Shown here piece by piece: positions 27,375 to 36,657 of a stretch of 64,000 bases of DNA. Under the pieces are notes generated by a model. That model was not told the origin of the DNA, made no database searches, and saw nothing but the letters and a program-made list of their open reading frames with translations. A program made the translations under genes and the position numbers. Origin of the DNA: an uncultured Neptuniibacter sp. (GTDB lineage Bacteria > Pseudomonadota > Gammaproteobacteria > Pseudomonadales > Balneatricaceae). Where the stretch lies: contig NZ_CANMIR010000004.1 of the NCBI RefSeq assembly GCF_947498015.1, forward strand, positions 1 through 64,000. The letters run 5' to 3'. Position 1 is the first letter of the stretch. Every line of letters begins with the position of its first letter.

Positions 27375-28109
27375 TTGAAAGCTGGGTTATTTGCACTAGG
27401 ACAATCGATGATGGGAAGCTTGAGGGATCTGGCACCCATCGTATTAGTTATCGCCTTTTTTCAGTTGGCTGTTTTGCAACAACCGGTGCCAGATCTTATT
27501 GGTTTGCTGACCGGGCTTATCTGTGTGGTCGCAGGGCTTACCTTCTTTATATATGGGTTAGAGATGGGGCTGTTCCCGATAGGGGAGAGTATGGCTCATG
27601 CTTTTGCCCGCAAAGGAAGCGTTTTCTGGCTGATGGTTTTTGCGTTTTCACTTGGTTTTGGAACAACAGTGGCAGAGCCTGCGTTAATCGCTGTCGCCGC
27701 TGAAGCTGCAACCGTTGCGGCTAACGGAGGTATGATCGAGGCTACAGAGCAGGCTCAATTAAGTTATGCATCGGGCCTGCGCTATACCGTTGCCTTTTCA
27801 GTGGGGCTGGCGATTGTTCTTGGAGTGCTTCGGATTCTTAAGGGGTGGTCGATTCAATATATGATTATTGCTGGTTATATGCTGGTGGTAATTATGACTG
27901 CTTTTGCGCCGAGGGAAATTATCGGTATCGCTTATGATTCCGGCGGTGTTACAACTTCAACGATCACTGTGCCACTTGTAACTGCGTTAGGTGTGGGATT
28001 GGCGTCATCTATTGAGGGGCGTAATCCGATGATAGATGGTTTCGGTTTGATCGCGTTTGCATCTTTAACGCCGATGATTTTTGTCATGGCTTACGGGATG
28101 GTGATTTGA
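27375..28109 (+). CDS. DUF1538 integral membrane protein, first subunit
   Basis: A 244-residue membrane protein with about seven hydrophobic segments and the DUF1538 signatures [15 protein letters not shown] and [15 protein letters not shown]. In Halomonas a pair of DUF1538 proteins (described as UmpAB) was reported to form a Na+/H+-type antiporter, so cation/proton exchange is a reasonable hypothesis. The start is TTG at 27375, preceded by AGGAG nine bases upstream; an ATG 12 codons later lacks a good site. It leads a four-gene operon; its stop overlaps the ATG of the next gene (TGATG). Confidence 0.85.
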   Translation: MKAGLFALGQSMMGSLRDLAPIVLVIAFFQLAVLQQPVPDLIGLLTGLICVVAGLTFFIYGLEMGLFPIGESMAHAFARKGSVFWLMVFAFSLGFGTTVAEPALIAVAAEAATVAANGGMIEATEQAQLSYASGLRYTVAFSVGLAIVLGVLRILKGWSIQYMIIAGYMLVVIMTAFAPREIIGIAYDSGGVTTSTITVPLVTALGVGLASSIEGRNPMIDGFGLIAFASLTPMIFVMAYGMVI

Positions 28110-28888
28110 TGGAACTTCTCAATCAATTTCTGAGCATAACGCTGTCTACAATTAAAGATGTAATACCGATTGCTCTGATAATCTTTGGTTTCCAGTTCCT
28201 AGTCATACGTCGAAGGATTGCGAATTTAAGAAAGGTTCTGATCGGTTTTGCGTATGTCATTATCGGCCTTGCACTGTTTTTACTTGGCTTAGAGAAAGCG
28301 CTGTTTCCGGTTGGTCGGTTGATGGCAGAGCAGCTGACCGACCCTGACTTTATTCGTGGGTGGAGTGGGAACGTAGCCGGGGCTTTGCACTGGCAGGATT
28401 ATTTTTGGGTTTACATTTTTGCGTTTGCGATTGGTGCAAGTACCACTATTGCTGAGCCGTCCCTGATTGCTGTGGCGATCAAAGCCAATGAAGTCTCCGG
28501 TGGCGCGATCGGTGTTTGGGGGCTGCGTATTGCTGTGGCGATAGGTGTGGCTATCGGTATCTCGCTGGGGACCTGGCGAATTGTGACCGGTTACCCTATT
28601 CACTGGTTTATCATTGCCGGCTACATTGTTGTCGTTGTGCAGACGTTTTTTGCACCGAAATTGATTGTTCCTCTGGCTTATGATTCAGGCGGGGTAACAA
28701 CCTCTACCGTCACGGTACCATTGGTAGCTGCCCTTGGATTGGGGTTGGCTGAAACTGTACCAGGCAGAAGTGCATTGATAGATGGATTTGGATTGATAGC
28801 GTTTGCCAGCCTGTTTCCTATGATTACAGTGATGGCGTACGCACAAATTTCTGAGCTAAGGGCTAAACGCGCCAAAGCAGCTCACTAG
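28109..28888 (+). CDS. DUF1538 integral membrane protein, second subunit
   Basis: A 259-residue paralogue of the preceding gene with the same signatures ([42 protein letters not shown]). The two proteins probably arose by tandem duplication and form a heteromeric transporter. The start ATG at 28109 overlaps the previous stop as TGATG. It is followed after 14 bases by the P-II-like gene, suggesting that transport is under allosteric control. Confidence 0.85.
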   Translation: MELLNQFLSITLSTIKDVIPIALIIFGFQFLVIRRRIANLRKVLIGFAYVIIGLALFLLGLEKALFPVGRLMAEQLTDPDFIRGWSGNVAGALHWQDYFWVYIFAFAIGASTTIAEPSLIAVAIKANEVSGGAIGVWGLRIAVAIGVAIGISLGTWRIVTGYPIHWFIIAGYIVVVVQTFFAPKLIVPLAYDSGGVTTSTVTVPLVAALGLGLAETVPGRSALIDGFGLIAFASLFPMITVMAYAQISELRAKRAKAAH

Positions 28889-28902
28889 TGTAAGAGGCGA
28901 AT

Positions 28903-29253
28903 ATGCATTTCAAATTGTTAGTGGTCTTTGTCGAAGACACAAAAACGGACGCGGTGATGAAAGCGGCTCGTGAGGCCGGTGCAACAGGGGCTACGGTCAT
29001 CAATAATGCGCGTGGTGAAGGTGTTAATAAAACTAAAACGTTTTTTGGTTTGACGCTTGAAACTCAGCGCGATGTCGTACTGTTTATTGTTGAAGAGCAT
29101 CTGAGTCGAAAGATTTTAGAAACAATCTCGAATGTGGCTGAGTTGGATGAGCAGCCAGGTAGAGGAATTGCTATCCAGATTGATGTTGAAGATGCTGTTG
29201 GCGTTTCTCATCAGGTGGCTGAGCTGGCAACAGTGGTAGAGGAAGAGTTATGA
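28903..29253 (+). CDS. P-II-like signal transduction protein
   Basis: A 116-residue protein with the ferredoxin-like P-II fold (beginning FKLLVVFVEDTKTDAVMKAA; a T-loop-like segment GEGVNKTKTFFG; C-terminal strand GRGIAIQIDVED). It is not GlnB or GlnK: the uridylylated Tyr of the T-loop is not recognisable and there is no amtB next door. P-II-like proteins that accompany transporters sense nucleotides or bicarbonate and gate the partner. It has an AGAGG-type site and overlaps the CBS gene by four bases (ATGA). Confidence 0.8.
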   Translation: MHFKLLVVFVEDTKTDAVMKAAREAGATGATVINNARGEGVNKTKTFFGLTLETQRDVVLFIVEEHLSRKILETISNVAELDEQPGRGIAIQIDVEDAVGVSHQVAELATVVEEEL

Positions 29254-29654
29254 GTCAGGATCGTAAAGTAGTCCGAACACGGGATGTGATGACGGGTGAG
29301 TTTGTTATGATCGATGGGTTGATGACGGTGCAGGAGGCATTGAAAATCTTCCAGGCTGAAAACGCCCGTGTGCTAATTATCAATAAGCGTCATGATGATG
29401 ACGAGTATGGATTATTACTGCTGTCTGATATTGCTAAAAAGGTAGTGGCTCAGGATCGTTCACCGGAACGCGTGAATGTCTATGAGGTAATGGCAAAGCC
29501 GGTGATATCGGTGGATCCTCACATGGATATTCGTTACTGCTCACGCCTGTTTGAAAACTTTGGGTTGGCGCACGCACCTGTGATCGAAAATGATCAGGTG
29601 TTAGGGATTGTGAGTTATCGCAGTATTGTCCTTAAAGGTTTGCTGGGTAGCTAA
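29250..29654 (+). CDS. Tandem CBS-domain protein
   Basis: A 134-residue protein made of two CBS motifs (about 8-65 and 75-132), a typical adenine-nucleotide-binding Bateman module. Recognisable are VRTRDVMTGEFVMIDG at the start and VMAKPVISVDPHMDI at the second motif. It is the last gene of the DUF1538 operon, starts within the P-II-like gene stop (ATGA) and is followed by a strong terminator. Together with the P-II-like protein it probably reports nucleotide status to the transporter. Confidence 0.88.
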   Translation: MSQDRKVVRTRDVMTGEFVMIDGLMTVQEALKIFQAENARVLIINKRHDDDEYGLLLLSDIAKKVVAQDRSPERVNVYEVMAKPVISVDPHMDIRYCSRLFENFGLAHAPVIENDQVLGIVSYRSIVLKGLLGS

Positions 29655-29665
29655 CAAAGAGGAAG

Positions 29666-29699
29666 AAAAAAGCCTGTGCTTATCGGCACAGGCTTTTTT
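29666..29699. terminator. Bidirectional Rho-independent terminator
   Basis: A perfect 14 bp stem, arms 29666-29679 (A run then GCCTGTGC) and 29686-29699 (GCACAGGC then T run), encloses 6 bases. It serves the DUF1538 operon on the plus strand and the DAHP synthase gene ending at 29710 on the minus strand. Confidence 0.95.
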
Positions 29700-29709
29700 A
29701 CATCAGTTG

Positions 29710-31065
29710 TCAGCTTCTTGCAGCCTTTAGTGTATCTGCGATCATAAAGGCAAGTTCGAGTGCTTGTTCACCATTGAGGCGTGGGTCGCAATGGGTGTGG
29801 TAGCGGTCAGCAAGTTGCGTTTCGCTGATCATGTAGGCGCCACCAATACACTCAGTTACATTTTGCCCAGTCATCTCAAAATGCACACCACCCGCGTGTG
29901 TTCCTTCGGCTTTGTGAACTTCAAAGAAACCTTTCATCTCTTTTAGAATTGAATCGACACTTCGGGTTTTATAGCCGCTTGACGCTTTGATCGTGTTGCC
30001 ATGCATCGGATCTGAGCTCCAGATGACCTGCTGGCCGGAAGACTTAACTGCACGCACAAGCGGTGGCAGAAACTCTGTTATTTTTTCTGCTCCCATTCTG
30101 GCAATCAGAGTGATGCGCCCCGCTTCATTATTTGGATTTAGGATCTCGAGTAAGCGTTCTAGGTCTGCAATCTGAGTACTGGGACCAACTTTGATTCCGA
30201 TTGGGTTTTTTACTCCCCGTAAGAATTCCACATGTGCATGATCAGGCTGGCGAGTACGATCACCGATCCATAGCATATGGGCGGAGCAGTCATACCAGTT
30301 GCCAGAAAGAGAATCCTGACGTGTTAATGCTTCTTCATACCCCAGCAGCAGTGCTTCATGGGACGTATATAATGATGTCTCATGAAGTTGGGGGGTATTG
30401 CGGGAGTTTATTCCGCAAGCTTCCATGAAGCGTAATGTCTGGTCAATCTGATCAGCCAGATCCTGATATTTGTTACTGAGCGGGCTATTGGTAACAAAAC
30501 TTTGATTCCATGAGTGGACCTGGTGAAGGTCTGCAAAGCCACCGCGGGAAAATGCGCGTAACAGGTTAAGTGTTGAAACAGCTTGATGGTACGCTGTAAT
30601 CAGACGTTCAGGATCGGCCTGTCTGTCACTTTCTGTAAAGCTAATGTCGTTGACAATATCACCGCGATAGCTGGGCAGCTCAACTCCGTCGATGGCTTCC
30701 ATCTCACTGGAGCGGGGCTTGGCATATTGACCTGCAATGCGACCTACTTTGACAACCGGACAGCTCGCTGAGAACGTCATCACGATGGCCATCTGCATTA
30801 AAACTTTAAAGGTGTCGCGAATTTTGTCAGCGTTAAATTCGCTGAAGCTCTCAGCGCAATCGCCCCCTTGTAGTAAGAAGGCTTTACCCTGAGCAACCTT
30901 TGCTAAGTCGCTCTGTAATTGATTGATTTCACCTGCAAATACCAGTGGTGGCATTTGGCTCAGGGTTGTTTCGGCTGCCTTCAGCGCTCCCTGATCCGGG
31001 TAAGAGGGCTGTTGTACGATAGGTTTCTCTCTCCAGCTTGACGGAGTCCATATAGCGCTAGTCAT
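29710..31065 (-). CDS. 3-deoxy-7-phosphoheptulonate synthase, class II
   Basis: The first enzyme of the shikimate pathway, condensing PEP and erythrose 4-phosphate. The 451-residue protein belongs to the class II (plant/Mycobacterium/PhzC-like) family rather than the AroFGH type: [15 protein letters not shown] at the start, [39 protein letters not shown] and a late [11 protein letters not shown]. The start at 31065 has AGGAAGAG just upstream and gives the family N-terminus; the frame extends eight codons further. No other aromatic genes are adjacent. Confidence 0.95.
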   Translation of the reverse strand: MTSAIWTPSSWREKPIVQQPSYPDQGALKAAETTLSQMPPLVFAGEINQLQSDLAKVAQGKAFLLQGGDCAESFSEFNADKIRDTFKVLMQMAIVMTFSASCPVVKVGRIAGQYAKPRSSEMEAIDGVELPSYRGDIVNDISFTESDRQADPERLITAYHQAVSTLNLLRAFSRGGFADLHQVHSWNQSFVTNSPLSNKYQDLADQIDQTLRFMEACGINSRNTPQLHETSLYTSHEALLLGYEEALTRQDSLSGNWYDCSAHMLWIGDRTRQPDHAHVEFLRGVKNPIGIKVGPSTQIADLERLLEILNPNNEAGRITLIARMGAEKITEFLPPLVRAVKSSGQQVIWSSDPMHGNTIKASSGYKTRSVDSILKEMKGFFEVHKAEGTHAGGVHFEMTGQNVTECIGGAYMISETQLADRYHTHCDPRLNGEQALELAFMIADTLKAARS

Positions 31066-31330
31066 TTTTCTCTTCCTGATATTCTGCACCGTTCAATGGA
31101 TGCAGTGTAAAAACTTTGTTTTAAAATTTTGTGTAAGCAGTACTTACTGAATTAGGGAGCGGCCTGTTGGTTGAGTGCAGATGGCACGAGACCCACAGAC
31201 CTAGATAAAGTAGAAGTGTGAATAAGCGGTCTGCTCGCTGGCGTAAGCAGAGTGTTGGTTGAATATAACTGCCGAATTTGTGTTCACAATCTGAATCTGT
31301 TTGCTGGCTGATTTTTTGGTAAGCGACAGG

Positions 31331-32245
31331 CTAAGCGGTCTTTATACCGGTCAGGTTTCTGAAGGATACATCTTTTGCAGTGTTAAGGAAATCCACCATG
31401 AACTCGGCGTCTTTCTGATCTTCGCGAATAGCGGCATAAAGGGTGCACCAGACACCTTTTTCACCTAGAGGTTTGGAAACGATGTAATCTCGCTGAATGT
31501 ATTCATGTAGCGCCCAGTTGGGAAGGGCTGCAACGCCGCGCCCGCTGGCAACTAGCTGCAGCATCATAACGGTTAATTCGGCGGTCCGGATGGTTGCTGG
31601 TTCAACATCCGCTTCATCAAGGAAGTGGTTGAAAATATCCAGACGCTGGTGCTCAACCGGGTAGGTAATCAGTGTCTCTTGGCTCAGATCTTCTGGATGG
31701 ATATGACGTCGGGCCATTAAGCGATGCTGTTTGCTGATAGCCAGTCGGGACTCATAGGTAAATAGTGGGATGTAGGTGATTCCGGTCCGCTGTTCTGGAT
31801 CAGAAGTGATGACCAGGTCTAGATCACCACGGGCTAAGGCTGGGAGAGGTTGAAAGCTAAACCCGCTTGAGAGATCCAGTTCAACCTCGGGCCAGTGCTG
31901 GCGAAAGTGATCGATGGTTGGCATCAGCCAGTCAAAACAGCTGTGGCATTCAATACATAGATTCAGTCGACCAGCTTCGCCGCCTGCTAGTCTGGCAATA
32001 TCCCTTTCGGTATTTCGAATCATCGGTAAAATTTCATCTGCCAGGGTGAGTAAGCGTTGTCCGGCGCTGGTGAAACAGATGGGTTTTGTTTTGCGGATGA
32101 AAAGGGAGCAATTAAGGCGATCTTCAAGGTCCTTAATCTGATGAGAAAGTGCGGATTGGGTCAAATGAACACGCTCTGCCGCCTCTACTAGGCTGCCTGC
32201 ATCCCTCAAGGCTGACAGTGTTTTCAGATGTCGCAATTCTATCAT
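31331..32245 (-). CDS. metR: LysR-type methionine regulator MetR
   Basis: A 304-residue LysR regulator with an N-terminal winged helix-turn-helix (about 1-60, QSALSHQIKDLEDRL) and an effector-binding domain. The sequence tracks E. coli MetR closely: MIELRHLKTLSALRDAGSL, IECHSCFDWLMPTI, GDLDLVITSD, TLITYPVEHQRLDIF. MetR uses homocysteine as co-effector to control metE/metH and related genes; none of these is next to it here. The start at 32245 is chosen over an in-frame ATG at 32278 because it matches the family. Confidence 0.92.
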   Translation of the reverse strand: MIELRHLKTLSALRDAGSLVEAAERVHLTQSALSHQIKDLEDRLNCSLFIRKTKPICFTSAGQRLLTLADEILPMIRNTERDIARLAGGEAGRLNLCIECHSCFDWLMPTIDHFRQHWPEVELDLSSGFSFQPLPALARGDLDLVITSDPEQRTGITYIPLFTYESRLAISKQHRLMARRHIHPEDLSQETLITYPVEHQRLDIFNHFLDEADVEPATIRTAELTVMMLQLVASGRGVAALPNWALHEYIQRDYIVSKPLGEKGVWCTLYAAIREDQKDAEFMVDFLNTAKDVSFRNLTGIKTA

Positions 32246-32351
32246 CAGTAAGTCTCCGGTCAGGCTCTCATAGCGCACAATATAGGCAGTATAGTACGGA
32301 CGAGCAATAAGGGCAGGTAACCAGGGGTAGACCGGGTTACCTGCTTATCGT

Positions 32352-33257
32352 TCATTTAACCAGAAGAAATTCAAGCAGTGCTTTCTGGGCGTGTAGACGA
32401 TTTTCAGCTTCATCGAATACAACTGAGCGAGGGTCTTCAAGCATATCTTCACTGATCTCTTCGCCACGATGTGCCGGAAGGCAGTGCATAAAGATGGCAT
32501 CAGAATTGGCTTTATCCATCAGTGAAGGAGACACTTGAAAATCAGCAAATTTCATCTCTCGCTCTTTCTGTTCCTCTTCCTGGCCCATGGAGGCCCAGAC
32601 ATCTGTGACGACCAGATCGCTGTCTGTAACGGCTTCTTCTGGGCTGCGAGTAATCAGAACGCGAGACTGGTTCTCAGCAACCAGTTCTGGATCAGGATCA
32701 AATCCTTCAGGGCATGCGATCTTGAGCTTGAAGTCAAACTGGCGTGCAGCATTGATGTATGAGTGGCACATATTGTTGCCATCGCCAATCCAGGTAACCG
32801 TTTTGCCTTGAATATCACCTCGGTGCTCAAAGTAGGTTTGCATGTCAGCTAGCAGTTGACAGGGATGATACTCATCAGTCAGTGCGTTAATTACTGGCAC
32901 TGATGAGTGAGCAGCGAACTCTTCTACCAGCTGGTGGCTGAAGGTTCTGATCATCACAACATCAACCATGCTTGAGATCACACGTGCACTGTCACTGATC
33001 GGTTCACCGCGACCAAGTTGGGTATCACGTGGAGACAGGAACATGGCGTGACCGCCAAACTGAGCCATACCCGCTTCAAAGGAAACGCGGGTACGGGTTG
33101 ATGACTTCTCAAAAATCATCGACATTACTCGGTTTTTCAGCGGTTCATAGATCTCGCCACGATTGCGAATCGCTTTTAATTCACTTGCGCGCCTGACCAG
33201 TTTGCGAAGCTCTTCTGAGGAGAGGTCACGTAGTGTAAGAAAGTGTCTGATACTCAT
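32352..33257 (-). CDS. argF: Ornithine carbamoyltransferase
   Basis: Makes citrulline from ornithine and carbamoyl phosphate. The 301-residue protein shows the carbamoyl-phosphate motif STRTR at 53-57, [11 protein letters not shown], and the ornithine motif [11 protein letters not shown] near the C-terminus. It is transcribed with argD (27-base gap), forming a two-gene arginine unit; argG lies separately at 37.6 kb on the other strand. Confidence 0.97.
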   Translation of the reverse strand: MSIRHFLTLRDLSSEELRKLVRRASELKAIRNRGEIYEPLKNRVMSMIFEKSSTRTRVSFEAGMAQFGGHAMFLSPRDTQLGRGEPISDSARVISSMVDVVMIRTFSHQLVEEFAAHSSVPVINALTDEYHPCQLLADMQTYFEHRGDIQGKTVTWIGDGNNMCHSYINAARQFDFKLKIACPEGFDPDPELVAENQSRVLITRSPEEAVTDSDLVVTDVWASMGQEEEQKEREMKFADFQVSPSLMDKANSDAIFMHCLPAHRGEEISEDMLEDPRSVVFDEAENRLHAQKALLEFLLVK

Positions 33258-33283
33258 CTTAATCTAAGTTCTTTTCTAGGTGC

Positions 33284-34483
33284 TTAAGATTCGACTTGAT
33301 CATCGGCCATATAGACACGAATAATCTGTGATAGCGTGTTAACAAGCAGTTCTGCTTCGCTATCCGTCATAGTTAGTGGTGGAAGCATACGTACAACTTT
33401 GCCGCCACCCGTTACATTCAGCAAAATTCCCTTCACTTTGGAAAGGACTGCGAGCTCACTACCTGCTTCTGATAGTTCAATAGCAATGAGAAGCCCTTTG
33501 TGACGGATCTCTTTGATGTAGTCGGCCTGTCCAAATTGATCACGGAAGCCTGCAACTATTTTGTCGCCTAGTTCTGTTGCACGGTCACAGAGGTTTTCAT
33601 CCATGATGGTATTCACGACGGCTAGTGCGGCTGCGCATGAAAGAGGGTTACCGCCGTAAGTAGAGCCGTGAGTTCCAGCGATCAGAATGTTAGCTGCTTT
33701 GCCTCTGGCAAGGCAGGCACCAATTGGTACACCATTTCCCAGCCCTTTTGCTGTAGTAACAACATCAGGGAGGATGCCATTGTGCTGATAAGCAAAATAC
33801 TTACCGGAACGGCCGTTGCCACTCTGGACCTCATCAAGCATGAGTAGCCATTCATGTTCATCACAGATATTGCGCAGCTGGTTCAGATAGTCGTCGGCAG
33901 GAATCTGAATGCCGGATTCACCCTGAATAGGTTCAACCAGAATAGCAACCACATTAGGATTATTGGCTGCGATCGCTTTGATCGCTTCGACATCATCATA
34001 TGGTGCACGTACAAAACCGCTGACAAGTGGTTCGAAACCCGCCTGTGCTGAGCGATTTCCTGTGGCGCTAAGAGTTGCCATTGTACGGCCATGGAATGAG
34101 TTTTCCATGACGATTATGACAGGGTTTTCTATATTGCGAACGGCGTGGCCATAGCGGCGCGCAAGTTTGATTGCGGCTTCGTTGGCTTCGGCTCCGGAAT
34201 TGCCGAAAAATACATTATCCATGCCTGAAATCTGGGTCAGGCGTTCAGCTAATTGCTGCTGATTCGGGATCGTGTAAAGGTTCGACGTGTGCAGGACTTT
34301 GGTAGCCTGTTCACAAATAGCGTGGGTCACTGCAGGATGAGTGTGCCCGAGACCACAAACTGCGATGCCACACAGAGCATCAAGGTACTTATTACCATCG
34401 GTATCATACAACCAGCTACCTTCACCGCGTTCGAATGCAACGGAGAGCCGATTGTAGGTAGACATAATTGATTCTACAGCCAT
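33284..34483 (-). CDS. argD: Acetylornithine aminotransferase
   Basis: A 399-residue class III PLP aminotransferase that makes N-acetylornithine (and often succinyl-diaminopimelate). Motifs: NSGAEANEAAIKLAR, FHGRTMATLSATG, DEVQSGNGRSGK, and the PLP lysine K246 in TTAKGLGNG. The ATG at 34483 has an AGGGA site about 10 bases upstream; the ATG at 34465 has none. It precedes argF in the same operon. Its leader contains a terminator-like hairpin. Confidence 0.95.
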   Translation of the reverse strand: MAVESIMSTYNRLSVAFERGEGSWLYDTDGNKYLDALCGIAVCGLGHTHPAVTHAICEQATKVLHTSNLYTIPNQQQLAERLTQISGMDNVFFGNSGAEANEAAIKLARRYGHAVRNIENPVIIVMENSFHGRTMATLSATGNRSAQAGFEPLVSGFVRAPYDDVEAIKAIAANNPNVVAILVEPIQGESGIQIPADDYLNQLRNICDEHEWLLMLDEVQSGNGRSGKYFAYQHNGILPDVVTTAKGLGNGVPIGACLARGKAANILIAGTHGSTYGGNPLSCAAALAVVNTIMDENLCDRATELGDKIVAGFRDQFGQADYIKEIRHKGLLIAIELSEAGSELAVLSKVKGILLNVTGGGKVVRMLPPLTMTDSEAELLVNTLSQIIRVYMADDQVES

Positions 34484-34504
34484 GTTTTTAATTCCCTACA
34501 ACGC

Positions 34505-34525
34505 AAAAAGGCAGCCAAGGCTGCC
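34505..34525 (-). promoter_or_regulatory. Terminator-like hairpin in the argD leader (possible attenuator)
   Basis: Read on the minus strand, GGCAGCC and GGCTGCC form a 6-7 bp stem (34525-34510) around a CUUG-type loop, immediately followed by five T residues (34509-34505). It lies 22 bases before the argD start, and no minus-strand gene is upstream for it to terminate, so it may attenuate argDF transcription. Confidence 0.5.
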
Positions 34526-34580
34526 AATCAAAGGACAGATAATAGGTTGGTTTTTTTTGTTTGGCAAGGTAACCATTGGA

Positions 34581-34609
34581 TTAATACTGACTTTTTGTAA
34601 GTATGTCAG
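34581..34609 (-). promoter_or_regulatory. Putative argDF promoter
   Basis: On the minus strand CTGACA (34609-34604) and TATTAA (34586-34581) are spaced 17 bases. Transcription would start near 34574, giving a leader of about 90 bases that includes the hairpin at 34505-34525. Confidence 0.45.
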
Positions 34610-34765
34610 CCAATGTGTCATCGGGTGATGCAATAGATTTTATTAATCGGTCTAATTAAGAAAAGCAAATGTACATTGCCAGAGTAAAATGGTCGGATAT
34701 GTGGTACATTGTTCGTCACAGCACAATCAAGTGTGCTTCTGTGAAAAGTACTTAAAGGTGTATGA

Positions 34766-35101
34766 ATGAGTGTAATTGATACCATCAAAGAGCAGATCGA
34801 AAGCAATGATATTCTGCTTTATATGAAAGGAACTCCTCGCTTCCCTCAGTGTGGTTTTTCCTCCCGTGCTTCTGAAGCGGTGATGGCTTGTGGCGAACGC
34901 TTTGCTTTTGTAAATATCCTTGAAAACCCTGAAATTCGTGCCGAACTACCAAAATATGCAAACTGGCCAACATTCCCGCAGCTGTGGGTAAAAGGTGAGT
35001 TGATTGGTGGTTGCGACATTATTTGTGAAATGTCCGAAAGCGGAGAGCTGACGGAAGTGATCAAAGAGGCCGCAGGTTCAGAAGAGCAGGGCGCAGAGTA
35101 A
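34766..35101 (+). CDS. grxD: Monothiol glutaredoxin (Grx4 type)
   Basis: A 111-residue CGFS glutaredoxin with the active site CGFS at 29-32 and the glutathione-binding WPTFPQLWVKGELIGG block. These proteins carry [2Fe-2S] clusters and work in iron-sulfur and iron homeostasis rather than as strong reductants. An AAGG-type site precedes the ATG. It is followed after about 90 bases by a peroxiredoxin gene on the same strand. Confidence 0.96.
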   Translation: MSVIDTIKEQIESNDILLYMKGTPRFPQCGFSSRASEAVMACGERFAFVNILENPEIRAELPKYANWPTFPQLWVKGELIGGCDIICEMSESGELTEVIKEAAGSEEQGAE

Positions 35102-35191
35102 TTTTATATGGAATTTGGCTTGATTTTATAACGGCCTTTTCTATCATAAAAAACCTAAACGCTAGATAGCACTTAATGGAGAAATAGCATA

Positions 35192-35794
35192 ATGGGCGTA
35201 CTTGTAGGCAAACAGGCTCCTGACTTTACAGCACCAGCGGTACTCGGAAGCGGCGAAATTGTTGATGCTTTCACACTGTCTGAAGCAACAAAAGGTAAGA
35301 AAGCGGTAGTATTCTTCTATCCATTGGACTTCACATTTGTATGTCCTTCCGAGTTGTTGGCTTTTGACCACCGTATTGAAGAGTTTAAAAAGCGTAATGT
35401 TGAAGTGATCGGTGTCTCTATCGATTCTCACTTCTCTCACAACGCATGGCGTAACACGCCAGTAAACGAAGGTGGTATCGGTGCAGTGAACTACACGCTG
35501 GTTGCTGATATGACTCACAGCATCTGTCAGGATTACGATGTTGAATCTGAAGGCGGTGTTGCTTTCCGTGGTTCTTTCCTGATCGATGAAGATGGTCTGG
35601 TTCGTCACCAGGTTGTTAATGATCTGCCACTGGGCCGTAACGTTGATGAGATGCTGCGTATGGTTGATGCCTTGGCGTTCCACCAGGAGCACGGTGAAGT
35701 TTGCCCTGCTGGTTGGAATCAGGGTGATAAAGGTATGGATGCATCTCCAGAAGGCGTTGCTAAGTACCTGTCTGAAGAAGCAGATAATCTGTAA
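35192..35794 (+). CDS. 2-Cys peroxiredoxin (AhpC/Prx1 type)
   Basis: A 200-residue thiol peroxidase that detoxifies peroxides. The peroxidatic cysteine is C51 in FYPLDFTFVCPSE and the resolving cysteine lies in GEVCPAGWNQG near the C-terminus, as in typical 2-Cys Prx1/AhpC proteins. GGVAFRGSFLID is also characteristic. A GGAGAAA site precedes the ATG and a terminator follows. No ahpF is adjacent; thioredoxin is the likely reductant. Confidence 0.95.
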   Translation: MGVLVGKQAPDFTAPAVLGSGEIVDAFTLSEATKGKKAVVFFYPLDFTFVCPSELLAFDHRIEEFKKRNVEVIGVSIDSHFSHNAWRNTPVNEGGIGAVNYTLVADMTHSICQDYDVESEGGVAFRGSFLIDEDGLVRHQVVNDLPLGRNVDEMLRMVDALAFHQEHGEVCPAGWNQGDKGMDASPEGVAKYLSEEADNL

Positions 35795-35819
35795 GTTTAG
35801 CTTCTGATTATCAAGCAAG

Positions 35820-35847
35820 AAAAAACCGCCATTTGGCGGTTTTTTTG
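35820..35847. terminator. Bidirectional terminator between peroxiredoxin and rnt
   Basis: AAAAACCGCC and GGCGGTTTTT (35821-35830, 35835-35844) form a perfect stem with a 4-base loop, flanked by A and T runs, so it can end both convergent genes. Confidence 0.93.
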
Positions 35848-35853
35848 TTTAGT

Positions 35854-36510
35854 CTAGTCTTCATCAGGATAGTCGTCGACCATCTCCCAGCCGCCTAGCT
35901 CTTTCCAGCGGTTAACGATGATGCAGAATAGCTCAGCTGTTTTCATTGTGTCGTATAGCGCGGAGTGGGCTTTCTTGCCATCAAAATCAATACCGGCAAC
36001 CTGGCAGGCTTTAGCAAGAACGGTCTGTCCAAAAGCCAGCCCTGCAAGCGTTGCAGTATCAAATGTAGAAAAAGGATGGAAAGGGTTTCGTTTGATGTCT
36101 GCCCGATTGGCAGCCGCATTTACGAATCCCTGGTCGAAAGAAGCGTTGTGGCCGACCAGAACGGCGCGTTTACAATCATGAGCCTTTATTGATTTTCTAA
36201 CGGGTTTAAAAATCTCTTCCAGAGCTTCACGTTCAGGGACAGCTTCTCGATCCGGGTCATAAGGATCAATACCGGTGAAGTCGAGTGCAGATCGTTCAAG
36301 GTTGGCGCCTTCAAAAGGTTCAACCTGTGCCTCAAAGCTCTGATCAATGATCAGGAAGCCGTTCTCATCCATGGTGAGGGTGACAGCGGCTATCTCAAGA
36401 AGCGCATCGGTGCGCGAGTTAAAGCCGGCTGTTTCAACATCCACTACAACGGGCAAAAAGCCACGAAAGCGGTTTGCCATGGGGTGTTTAAAATCGCTAT
36501 GGTTACTCAA
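35854..36510 (-). CDS. rnt: Ribonuclease T
   Basis: A 218-residue DEDD-family 3'-5' exoribonuclease that trims tRNA and other stable RNA 3' ends. Exo I motif [11 protein letters not shown] (D24, E26), Exo [13 protein letters not shown], and Exo [13 protein letters not shown] (catalytic His and Asp) are all present. The length equals that of E. coli RNase T plus a short N-terminal extension. It is convergent with the peroxiredoxin gene and divergent from motY. Confidence 0.95.
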   Translation of the reverse strand: MSNHSDFKHPMANRFRGFLPVVVDVETAGFNSRTDALLEIAAVTLTMDENGFLIIDQSFEAQVEPFEGANLERSALDFTGIDPYDPDREAVPEREALEEIFKPVRKSIKAHDCKRAVLVGHNASFDQGFVNAAANRADIKRNPFHPFSTFDTATLAGLAFGQTVLAKACQVAGIDFDGKKAHSALYDTMKTAELFCIIVNRWKELGGWEMVDDYPDED

Positions 36511-36657
36511 ATGTTGCCCTTACTTGGCAGAGGGTTTCCGTTTAATATGCGGGGTATTCTAGCAGTGGAATGATGTGCACTCCAATTGTGTGCTCAAGAA
36601 TTTGAACTTTTAGCCGAAATAACTAAAGGTCTTCTCGGTACTTTAAACTAGGCGTCT

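Noticed and set aside
35162..35818. Open frame of 218 codons on the minus strand opposite the peroxiredoxin gene
   Set aside because: It mirrors the codon structure of a strongly supported gene, has no ribosome binding site and its product (Asn/Thr/Ile-rich, no domain) is typical of an antisense shadow.
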